Shown here one piece after another: positions 18,119 through 27,367 of a stretch of 64,000 nucleotides of DNA; within the stretch, counting starts at the first letter, position 1, and every line of letters starts with the position of its first letter. The notes beneath the pieces were generated by a model. It did no database searches, was not told where the DNA came from, and saw nothing but the letters and a program-made list of their open reading frames with translations. Position numbers and translations under genes: made by a program. This stretch comes from Streptomyces sp. DG1A-41 (lineage in GTDB: Bacteria > Actinomycetota > Actinomycetes > Streptomycetales > Streptomycetaceae): NCBI RefSeq assembly GCF_037055355.1, contig NZ_CP146350.1, forward strand, positions 4,425,001 to 4,489,000, in the 5' to 3' direction.

Positions 18119-19627
18119 CTAGTACGAGAAGGCCATCGGCTTGTCGGCGTCACGGGAGTCGCCGCCGATCTTCGTGGGCGGGTTGAGGTCGGCTTCGGTG
18201 AGCTCAGGCGGGCCCGCCTTGACGTACTTGACCAGCAGTTTGACCTCGACGACGGCGAGGATCGCGTACAGCGTGGTGAAGGCGGCCATCGAGGTGATGA
18301 CCTCGGCCTGGGAAACACCGGGGGAGACCGCGTGACGGGTCTGGAGCACGCCGTAGACGACCCACGGCTGACGGCCCATCTCGGTGAAGATCCAGCCCCA
18401 GGAGCTGGCGATCAGCGGGAAGCCCAGGGTGAGGATCGCGATGCGCCAGTACCACTTGGTGAGGGTCGGACCGAGGGCCTTCTTCGGCAGCAGCACGAGA
18501 TGCGGCACCTCGTCCTCGCCCACCCGCAGATGCTGCGGCAGCATGAACTTCTTGCGGGTCAGCCACAGCCCTGCCAGGCCGATGGCGAACGACGTCATGC
18601 CGAAACCGATCATCCACCGGAAGCCCCAGTAGGCGACGGGGATGTTGGGCCGGTAGTCGCCGGGTCCGTACTTCTCCTGCTCGGCCTTGTTGACGTCGTT
18701 GATGCCGGGCACGTACGAGGTGAAGTCGTCCTTGGCCAGGAAGGACAGCAGGCCGGGGATCTCGATGGCGACCTCGTTGTGCCCCTTGTCCACGTCACCG
18801 ATGGCGAAGACCGAGAAGGGCGCCGGCTTCTCGCCGTCCCACAGCGCCTCGGCCGCGGCCATCTTCATCGGCTGCTGCTGGTACATGATCTTGCCGAGGA
18901 CGTCACCGCTGACCGCGGTGAGCAGACCACCGACGACGACGGTGACGAGGCCGAGCCGCAGCGAGGTCTTCATCACGGGGACGTGCTTCTTGCGGACCAG
19001 GTGGAAGGCGGCGATGCCGACCATGAAGGCGCCACCGGTCAGGAAGGCCGCGGTGAGCGTGTGGAAGACCTGGGCGAGCGCGGTGTTCTGGGTCAGCACC
19101 AGCCAGAAGTCGGTGAGCTCGGCCCGCCCCTTGGCCTCGTTGATCCGGTAGCCGACCGGGTGCTGCATCCAGGAGTTGGCCGCGAGGATGAAGTACGCCG
19201 ACAGGATCGTGCCGATCGAGACCATCCATATGCAGGCCAGGTGGATCTTCTTCGGCAGCTTGTCCCAGCCGAAGATCCACAGGCCGATGAAGGTGGACTC
19301 GAAGAAGAAGGCGATCAGGGCCTCGAAGGCGAGCGGCGCGCCGAAGACGTCACCGACGAAGCGCGAGTAGTCGGACCAGTTCATGCCGAACTGGAACTCC
19401 TGCACGATGCCGGTGACCACCCCCATCGCGATGTTGATCAGGAAGAGCTTGCCCCAGAACTTCGTCGCCCGGAGGTACTTCTCCTTCTCCGTCCGCACCC
19501 AGGCGGTCTGCAACCCGGCCGTCAGGGCGGCCAGCGAGATCGTCAGGGGGACGAACAGAAAGTGGTAGACGGTGGTGATGCCGAACTGCCATCGCGCCAG
19601 GGTCTCCGGCGCCAAAGCCAGGTCCAC
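18119..19627 (-). CDS. cydA: cytochrome bd oxidase subunit I
   Basis: 502 residues with about nine helices. RWQFGITTVYHFLFVPLTI near residue 20 holds the heme b595 ligand His; GRQPWVVYGVLQTRHAVSP in the C-terminal part contains the conserved GRQPW motif. The Q-loop between helices 6 and 7 is present and short, as in the GC-rich Gram-positive type. First gene of cydA-cydB-cydCD, controlled by the Rex site 23 bp upstream. Confidence 0.97.
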   Translation of the reverse strand: MDLALAPETLARWQFGITTVYHFLFVPLTISLAALTAGLQTAWVRTEKEKYLRATKFWGKLFLINIAMGVVTGIVQEFQFGMNWSDYSRFVGDVFGAPLAFEALIAFFFESTFIGLWIFGWDKLPKKIHLACIWMVSIGTILSAYFILAANSWMQHPVGYRINEAKGRAELTDFWLVLTQNTALAQVFHTLTAAFLTGGAFMVGIAAFHLVRKKHVPVMKTSLRLGLVTVVVGGLLTAVSGDVLGKIMYQQQPMKMAAAEALWDGEKPAPFSVFAIGDVDKGHNEVAIEIPGLLSFLAKDDFTSYVPGINDVNKAEQEKYGPGDYRPNIPVAYWGFRWMIGFGMTSFAIGLAGLWLTRKKFMLPQHLRVGEDEVPHLVLLPKKALGPTLTKWYWRIAILTLGFPLIASSWGWIFTEMGRQPWVVYGVLQTRHAVSPGVSQAEVITSMAAFTTLYAILAVVEVKLLVKYVKAGPPELTEADLNPPTKIGGDSRDADKPMAFSY

Positions 19628-19649
19628 GTCGCCGCTCCTTACATACGCT

Positions 19650-19665
19650 TGTGAAAGCGTTCACA
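19650..19665. promoter_or_regulatory. Rex operator of the cyd operon
   Basis: TGTGAAAGCGTTCACA, a match to the Rex consensus TGTGAA-N4-TTCACA, 23 bp upstream of cydA. Rex is the NADH/NAD+ sensing repressor known to control cydABCD in S. coelicolor. The site decides against a start at GTG 19651 for the gene on the other strand, because that codon lies in the operator. Confidence 0.92.
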
Positions 19666-19743
19666 TTCACAAGCCATTATGCAGCACGGACTTTCGAGCC
19701 GTTGAGGGGGTCCCCCGGTCACCGTCAACCCCTTGGCGTAAAC

Positions 19744-19760
19744 TTCAACACATTGTTGAA
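19744..19760. repeat. 7-bp inverted repeat at start of cyclophilin-like gene
   Basis: TTCAACACATTGTTGAA: arms TTCAACA and TGTTGAA around CAT. It is AT-rich for this genome and overlaps the candidate TTG starts, so it may be a repressor operator; no regulator is identified. Confidence 0.55.
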
Positions 19761-20142
19761 TCAGCGGCAGGCGGGCACGGACCCGCTCCAGATACGGATC
19801 TCCTGGCCCGAGGGGCACCTCACCGCGACCCTCGACGACACCCCGACCACCCAGGCCCTGGCGCTGCCCTTCGTCTCGACCGCCCGCACATGGGGCGAGA
19901 AAGTGTTCTTCGACACAGGAGTGTCCGTTTCACGTGAAACAGACGCCCGGGAGATTGTCGAGCCGGGCACGGTCGCCTTCTGGACGGACGGCGACGCCCT
20001 CGCCCTCATGGGCCCACGCCGACGAGGCGACGAGTGCCGCCTCGCCGGCCCGTGCAACCTCCTGGGCCGCCTCGACGGCGACCCCCGCCTGCTCGCGACC
20101 GTGCGCGACGGCGACCCGATACGCGTGGAGCCGGCCGACTGA
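19756..20142 (+). CDS. cyclophilin-like fold protein
   Basis: About 128 residues from TTG 19756 (TTG 19753 is equally possible); a longer frame to 19651 would start in the Rex operator. RISWPEGHLTATLDDTPTTQ, FVSTARTWGEKVFFDTG and GTVAFWTDGDALALM resemble the cyclophilin-like family PF04126 of unknown function. A perfect parS (19927-19940) lies in frame and is read VSRET. Start is weakly supported: no clear ribosome site, and an inverted repeat covers both TTG codons. It converges with hisC, ending 25 bp from its stop. Confidence 0.7.
   Translation: MNQRQAGTDPLQIRISWPEGHLTATLDDTPTTQALALPFVSTARTWGEKVFFDTGVSVSRETDAREIVEPGTVAFWTDGDALALMGPRRRGDECRLAGPCNLLGRLDGDPRLLATVRDGDPIRVEPAD
19927..19940. 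other. parS site inside coding sequence
   Basis: A perfect GTTTCACGTGAAAC within the cyclophilin-like gene, encoding Val-Ser-Arg-Glu-Thr in frame. Confidence 0.93.
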
Positions 20143-20167
20143 CGGACGCCCAGCGACTTCTCAGCCC

Positions 20168-21256
20168 CTAGAGCTTTTGGAGCTCCTTGCGAAACCCTTC
20201 CGCCACCTTCAGGAAGATGTCGTTCGCCTCGGTCTCCCCGACCGTCACCCGCACACCCTCACCCGGGAACGGCCGGATCACCACGCCCGCCTGCTCACAC
20301 GCCTCCGCGAACGGGACCGTGCGCTCCCCCAGCCGCAGCCACACGAAGTTGGCCTGGGTCTCGGGCACCGTCCAGCCCTGGGCCCGCAGCCCGTCGACCA
20401 CGCGCGTGCGCTCACACACCAGCGAACCGACCCGCCCGAGCAGTTCGTCCTCGGCACGCAGCGAGGCGATCGCCGCCTCCTGCGCGAGCTGGCTCACCCC
20501 GAAGGGGACCGCCGTCTTGCGCAGCGCCGCGGCCACCGGCTCGTGGGCGATGGCGAAGCCGACGCGCAGGCCGGCAAGGCCGTACGCCTTGGAGAAGGTC
20601 CGCAGGACGCAGACGTTGGGCCGGCTGCGATAGAGCTCCACACCGTCCGGCACCTCGGGGTCGCGGATGAACTCGCGGTATGCCTCGTCGAGCACCACCA
20701 GCACATCACCGGGCACGCGGTCGAGGAAGCGCTCCAGCTCCGCCCGCCGTACGACCGTGCCCGTCGGGTTGTTGGGGTTACAGACGAAGATCAGCCGGGT
20801 CCGGTCGGTGATCGCCTCGGCCATCGCGTCGAGGTCGTGCACATCACCCGCCGTCAGCGGCACCTGCACCGACGTCGCGCCGCTGATCTGCGTGATGATC
20901 GGGTACGCCTCGAAGGATCGCCAGGCGTAGATGACTTCGTCGCCGGGGCCGGAGGTGGCCTGGATCAACTGCTGGGCGACACCGACCGAACCGGTGCCGG
21001 TGGCCAGGTGGGAGAGGGGCACGCCGAACCGCTCGGACAGCTCGTTCATCAGCGCCGTACAGGCCATGTCCGGGTAGCGGTTGAAGTGGGAGGCCGCCGC
21101 CGTCACCGTCTCCATCACGCCCGGCAGCGGCGGGTAGGGGTTCTCGTTGGAGGACAGCTTGTAGGCCACCGGCCCGCCCGCCGCCGCCGGCTTGCCCGGC
21201 TTGTAGGTGGGGATCCCCTCCAGCTCGGCGCGCAACTTGGGGCTCGTCTCGCTCAC
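20168..21256 (-). CDS. hisC: histidinol-phosphate aminotransferase family
   Basis: 362 residues from GTG 21256, preceded by GAGGAGG six nt upstream. Fold-type I PLP aminotransferase: [12 protein letters not shown] near the N-terminus, [21 protein letters not shown] and [13 protein letters not shown] with the Schiff-base Lys. Active in histidine synthesis or aromatic transamination. Streptomyces usually have another hisC in the his operon, so this may be the second paralogue (annotated hisC2 in S. coelicolor, as I recall). Confidence 0.88.
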   Translation of the reverse strand: MSETSPKLRAELEGIPTYKPGKPAAAGGPVAYKLSSNENPYPPLPGVMETVTAAASHFNRYPDMACTALMNELSERFGVPLSHLATGTGSVGVAQQLIQATSGPGDEVIYAWRSFEAYPIITQISGATSVQVPLTAGDVHDLDAMAEAITDRTRLIFVCNPNNPTGTVVRRAELERFLDRVPGDVLVVLDEAYREFIRDPEVPDGVELYRSRPNVCVLRTFSKAYGLAGLRVGFAIAHEPVAAALRKTAVPFGVSQLAQEAAIASLRAEDELLGRVGSLVCERTRVVDGLRAQGWTVPETQANFVWLRLGERTVPFAEACEQAGVVIRPFPGEGVRVTVGETEANDIFLKVAEGFRKELQKL

Positions 21257-21687
21257 CGCAGTCCTCCTCGCGAAGACCGGCGGCCCATGACCGCCGCCGA
21301 CATCCAATACTCCTCACCTTATGAGGATTCGGCGCCGCTGCGTATAGCCATGGCGGAGCGACAAACGCCGGCCTCGTGTGCCCCACCAACATCAGGGGCA
21401 TCGCCGTACGAAGGTGTGCGAATCCTGGGGCGCGCCGCACATATATCTACGCGCCGGTGCTGCACGCCGTGGCGCGCATCCCCCGTGCAGGTGAGTTGAG
21501 ACCTCTTCGCAACATCGACCACTTGGCAGGCCCGTGCGCGCGGACAAGTCACGTACTGGCATAGGAGCGCTCAACCCCCTTGGTTTCCAAAGCAATTGGG
21601 GTTTAATGATCATGCAGAAACGTGCCTGTCAACGCACGCATATGCGTCCGCACTACCCCACCGCATGAGCCCTACTATCGGCTCGCC
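21257..21687. promoter_or_regulatory. hisC-lacI divergent intergenic region
   Basis: 431 bp between divergent genes, holding both promoters. AT content rises at 21580-21640. A 12-bp perfect palindrome ACGCATATGCGT (21636-21647), 41 bp before the regulator start, is a candidate autoregulatory operator. No gene is seen. Confidence 0.5.
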
Positions 21688-22800
21688 ATGACAGCAGCAG
21701 GGAAGCACCAGGTGAGCCGCGCGGAAACCTCACGTCGAGGCAGTCGGCCGGGCCGGGCGGGTATCAGAGACGTGGCCGCCGCCGCCGGAGTCTCCATCAC
21801 GACCGTCTCCGACGCCCTCAACGGCAAGGGCCGGCTCCCGGACGCCACCCGCCGCCATGTCCGCGAGGTCGCCGACCGGCTGGGCTACCGCCCCTCGGCC
21901 GCCGCCCGGACCCTCCGTACCGGCAAGTCGGGGCTCATCGGCCTGACGGTGACGACGTACGGGGACGAACCTTTCACCTTCACCGAGTTCGCGTACTTCG
22001 CCGAGATGGCGCGGGCCGCCACCTCCGCCGCGCTTGCCCGCGGCTACGCCCTCGTGATCCTGCCCGCGACCTCCCGCCACGACGTGTGGTCGAACGTCGC
22101 CCTGGACGGCACGGTCGTCATCGACCCCTCCGACCAGGACCCGGTGGTCAGCGAACTCGTCCGGCAGGGGCTGCCGGTCGTCTCCGACGGCCGCCCGGCC
22201 GGCTCGCTGCCGGTCACGGCCTGGGTCGACAACGACCACGAGGCCGCCGTCCTCGGCATCCTCGACCACCTGGCCGACGCCGGCGCCCGCCGCATCGGCC
22301 TGCTGACCGGCACGACGACCGACACGTACACCCACCTGTCGACCACCGCGTACCTGCGCTGGTGCGAGCGCGTCGGCCAGAATCCGGTGTACGAGGCCTA
22401 CCCGGCGCACGATCCGTGCGCGGGCGCCGTCGCCGCCGACCGGCTCCTGGCCCGTCCCGACCGGCCCGACGCGGTCTACGGGCTGTTCGACCCGAACGGC
22501 ACCGACCTGCTCGCCGCCGCCCGCCGCTACGGCCTGCGCGTACCGGACGACCTGTTGCTGGTCTGTTGCAGCGAGTCCACGGTGTACGCCAACACCGAGC
22601 CGCCCATCACCACGCTCTCCCTGAAACCGCGCCGCATCGGCACGGCGGTCGTGCAACTCCTCATCGACGCCATCGAGGGAGTGGACTCGGACCATCCGGT
22701 GGAGCAGGTGATACCGACGGAGCTGATCGTGCGCACCTCGTCCCAGCGGCGCCCGCCGCGCACGACGGTCAGCCCGCCGAGGTCACCCGAGGAGACGTAG
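21688..22800 (+). CDS. LacI-family transcriptional regulator
   Basis: 370 residues from ATG 21688 (MTAAGKHQ); a longer frame to 21622 is less likely. The N-terminal HTH is IRDVAAAAGVSITTVSDALNG followed by hinge GYRPSAAARTLRTGKSG, about residues 27-85. A periplasmic-binding-protein-like effector domain follows (GLIGLTV onwards, VIDPSDQDPVVSELVRQGLP). LacI HTH usually has VSxxTVSRxLNG; here TVSDALNG, a common actinobacterial variant. Effector unknown; the nearest metabolic gene is divergent hisC. Confidence 0.9.
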   Translation: MTAAGKHQVSRAETSRRGSRPGRAGIRDVAAAAGVSITTVSDALNGKGRLPDATRRHVREVADRLGYRPSAAARTLRTGKSGLIGLTVTTYGDEPFTFTEFAYFAEMARAATSAALARGYALVILPATSRHDVWSNVALDGTVVIDPSDQDPVVSELVRQGLPVVSDGRPAGSLPVTAWVDNDHEAAVLGILDHLADAGARRIGLLTGTTTDTYTHLSTTAYLRWCERVGQNPVYEAYPAHDPCAGAVAADRLLARPDRPDAVYGLFDPNGTDLLAAARRYGLRVPDDLLLVCCSESTVYANTEPPITTLSLKPRRIGTAVVQLLIDAIEGVDSDHPVEQVIPTELIVRTSSQRRPPRTTVSPPRSPEET

Positions 22801-23112
22801 GCCGGTACACCCGGTAGGCCGGTACACCCGGGTAAAGGGAAGTTCGCAATCCTGGGGAGAAACGGGGCCGGTCCCCCGGAGAGAAGCGATCGTTCTCGCG
22901 AAGAGAAGGAAAGCGAGGACGGTCACACGGTGGTCAAAGCCCGGCTCAATCGGGGCGAAAGCCGCGGTGAACTGGACTCTTGCTCTGATTCACCACCCCT
23001 GGGTCATCACATGGCGCGATCCGCATTCCTATGATGGGCCCACGACACCGACGGGCCGCTACGACCAGGCAGTCCGATGCGGTGCAGCTGCGGCGCGATG
23101 GTGGAGGGGTCG
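22801..23112. other. 312-bp intergenic region, little recognised
   Basis: A short direct duplication of GCCGGTACACCCGG follows the regulator stop (about 22801-22830). The rest holds no RNA, repeat or gene I recognise, apart from the presumed promoter of the metallophosphoesterase. Confidence 0.4.
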
Positions 23113-24189
23113 ATGACTCAGGGGGCCGGTCAGGGACCCGAGGTGGAGCGGACGGCGACGTTGCGCGACTTCCGGGTGCCCGCGTACGTCCACGAGACCG
23201 GTCCGTACGTCCACAGCGCCCACCCCGGCGAGGTCGCCCCGCCGCCCGAGGCGGCCTCCCCCGAGGGGTACACGCCGACCGAGCGCGATCTGCCCGTGAT
23301 CCACCGGGGTGACACGGTCCAGGTGACCCTCGACCCCGAGGCCGTCGCAGCCCCGCAGGCCGACACCGGTCAGGGCCCGCTGTACGTCGTGGGTGACGTG
23401 CACGGCTACCTCGACGAGCTGGTGGCGGCCCTCCAGGAGAAAGGCCTCCTCGACGCCGCCGGTCACTGGTGCGCGGGCACCGCCCGGCTGTGGTTCCTCG
23501 GCGACTTCACCGACCGCGGCCCGGACGGCATCGGTGTCATCGACCTGGTGATGCGGCTGTCCGCCGAGGCCGCTGCGGCCGGCGGCTACTGCAAGGCGCT
23601 CATGGGCAACCACGAGCTGCTGCTGCTCGGCGCCAAGCGGTTCGGCGACACCCCCGTCAACTCCGGGGCGGGCACCGCCACTTTCCAGGCGGCCTGGCTG
23701 CTCAACGGCGGTCAGAAGACCGACATGGACCGCCTCCAGGACCACCACTTGCAGTGGATGGCCCGCCTGGACGCCGTCGAGGAGGTCGACGGCCACCTGC
23801 TCGTGCACTCCGACACCACCGCCTACCTCGACTACGGCCGCTCCATCGAAGAGGTCAACGACACCGTTCGCGAGACGCTCACGCGCAACGACGCGGACGA
23901 AGTCTGGGACCTGTTCCGCAAGTTCACCAAGCGGTTCTCCTTCCGAGACGAGGGCGGCGCGGACGCCGTACGCTCCCTGCTCGATACGTACGGGGGCACC
24001 CGCATCGTTCACGGACACAGCCCGATTCCGTATCTGCTGGGAGAAGTCGGCTCGGAGGACGACGAGGAGAGCACCGACCCCGTGGTCGAGGGACCGCACG
24101 TCTACGCCGACGGACTCGCCATCGCCATGGACGGCGGTGTGACCATGGCCGGAAAGCTGCTGGTCCAGCAACTGCCGCTGGCTACGTGA
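23113..24189 (+). CDS. metallophosphoesterase (calcineurin-like)
   Basis: 358 residues from ATG 23113, which has GGAGGGG 6 nt upstream; upstream ATGs at 23077 and 23098 lack such a site. Metal-binding motifs are complete: GDVHGYLDEL (about residue 98), GDFTDRGPDG, GNHELLLLG, and VHGHSP near the C-terminus. The N-terminal 90 residues are less conserved. Similar to bis(5'-nucleosyl)-tetraphosphatase or PPP-type Ser/Thr phosphatases; which substrate class is unknown. No signal peptide seen. Confidence 0.88.
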   Translation: MTQGAGQGPEVERTATLRDFRVPAYVHETGPYVHSAHPGEVAPPPEAASPEGYTPTERDLPVIHRGDTVQVTLDPEAVAAPQADTGQGPLYVVGDVHGYLDELVAALQEKGLLDAAGHWCAGTARLWFLGDFTDRGPDGIGVIDLVMRLSAEAAAAGGYCKALMGNHELLLLGAKRFGDTPVNSGAGTATFQAAWLLNGGQKTDMDRLQDHHLQWMARLDAVEEVDGHLLVHSDTTAYLDYGRSIEEVNDTVRETLTRNDADEVWDLFRKFTKRFSFRDEGGADAVRSLLDTYGGTRIVHGHSPIPYLLGEVGSEDDEESTDPVVEGPHVYADGLAIAMDGGVTMAGKLLVQQLPLAT

Positions 24190-24378
24190 GCGTTCACCGG
24201 GCAGGCGTTTCCCGTCACAGGACCGGACCGGTGAGGGGCCAATTTCGGTAAACCCCCTGTCACCGCCCACCTTCACGGCTCTACCATCGGCTTATCCGTA
24301 GCAGGCTCCCCTCCGTTTCTGCCCGACGGCTCGTCAGCATGCCGAGCCCCAAGCCCTACGGAGCATCGGGGGATGCAC

Positions 24379-25238
24379 ATGAACAGCGTTCCGCAGCACC
24401 TGCTGAGCGAGGACCGCCAGGAATACGAGCGGATCCTCGATGAGGCGCTGCGCTCCGCACCACACCGTCCGGAACTGGCCGCTGTCGGACAGCGGCTCAA
24501 CACCGAACAACTGCGCACCATGGCGCTGAACGCCACCGCGCTCATCACGGCGGCCGCGTCGACCGAATACCAGCACTACGTCAAGGTCCGCGAGGAAGTA
24601 CGCCAGCCGGCGCCGTCCAGCCAACCGGCCGTGCGCGCATCCGGCTCCTCCGAGCCGGACACGGGCGCGGCGGGCCTCGCCGCCACCATGGGCGAGGTCG
24701 CCGAGACCGCCGGCGCGGGCGCCGTAGCGGTCGTCGCCGTCCTCGCACCCGTCCTCGCCGGAACCGCCGCGGCGATCTTCCTGCTCCTCGGTTACATCCT
24801 TCAGATGCTCAACCCCGAGCAGACGTTCGCCCGGACCATGCTCATCACGGGCTGGGTGTTCGGCGCCGTGACCGCGGTCGCGATCCTCGTCGCCGCGGTG
24901 GGACTGCTGATCACCGCCCTGCGTAACAAGCCGACGGCCGAAGGCGGACCGCACGGCGAACCGCAAGGGGAGGTGGACCGGGCCAGGGAGGCCTGGCGCG
25001 AGGCCCTGCTGGAACGCGGCATCCTGCCCTTCCTCCGGGACGCCCTCGTCGACCCGGGCTCGGCCGCCGCGCTGCACCACACCTCCCCGTCCACGCCGGT
25101 CAGCCGCATTCCGCACCTCGGCTACGACCGCCCGGGCTTCACCAGCCCGGGGACGGCAACCGCGGCTCGCGGCCGAGCTTCAGCAGCCCGGACTACACCA
25201 GCCCGGACTTCGGAGGACCGGAACACCAGCCGGAGTAG
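24379..25238 (+). CDS. two-TM hypothetical membrane protein, probable frameshift in tail
   Basis: The start ATG 24379 has GGGGG 6 nt upstream. The first 90 or so residues are helical and soluble (QEYERILDEALRSAPHRPEL). Two membrane segments follow (VAVVAVLAPVLAGTAAAIFL and ITGWVFGAVTAVAILVAAVGL), then a hydrophilic tail. In the annotated frame the tail would run on antisense to thiC. After GYDRPGFTSP a shift of one base at the GGGG run (about 25149-25152) restores SPDYTSPDFGGPEHQPE with a stop at 25236-25238. The end given assumes that shift. Function unknown. Confidence 0.65.
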
Positions 25239-25252
25239 CCGTCGGGTAGTGC

Positions 25253-25318
25253 CACAGGCCGAATCACTCCCGCGGCCAGGGGACCAGGGACCACCGGGTC
25301 CCCGGCCCTCGGCCTGTG
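25253..25318. terminator. bidirectional terminator between convergent genes
   Basis: Inverted repeat CACAGGCCGA (25253-25262) and TCGGCCTGTG (25309-25318) enclosing an inner GGGGACC/GGTCCCC pairing. It lies 10 bp from the thiC stop and serves both convergent genes. Confidence 0.75.
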
Positions 25319-25328
25319 TGCGGGCGGA

Positions 25329-27125
<1,797 letters not shown>

Positions 27126-27186
27126 CTACGCCGGCATTACCCGGTAACAGGTTCGGCGGTCGACGCAGCGGCTTCCGTCTGCCGAC

Positions 27187-27200
27187 GTTTCGTGTGAAAC
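27187..27200. other. degenerate parS (two mismatches)
   Basis: GTTTCGTGTGAAAC on the plus strand; two changes from the consensus. Part of the second hairpin in the TPP riboswitch P3 region. Confidence 0.6.
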
Positions 27201-27219
27201 ATCACTCGAATTCGGTGAT

Positions 27220-27233
27220 GTTTCATGTGAAAC
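27220..27233. other. degenerate parS (one mismatch)
   Basis: GTTTCATGTGAAAC; one change from the consensus. Hairpin in the TPP riboswitch P3 region. Confidence 0.7.
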
Positions 27234-27367
27234 ATCGCTGGGACGGAGGTCAGCGCCCTCTCAGCCCGGTGCTCCGAGCTCCCGCGTGTACAAAAGGTGC
27301 CTCCACGCTAGCGGCAATTCTGGCGCGGTGAACAGAGGGCCCCCCTCGTTCTTGCGATGATCGGTCG

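Noticed and set aside
18332..19654. Long plus-strand frame (440 aa) opposite cydA
   Set aside because: Shadow frame: skewed composition (Gln/His/Asp/Gly rich), no motif, fully covered by cydA.
22801..22832. GGTACACCCGG repeats as a regulatory array
   Set aside because: Two copies only, right after a stop codon; most likely a small duplication.
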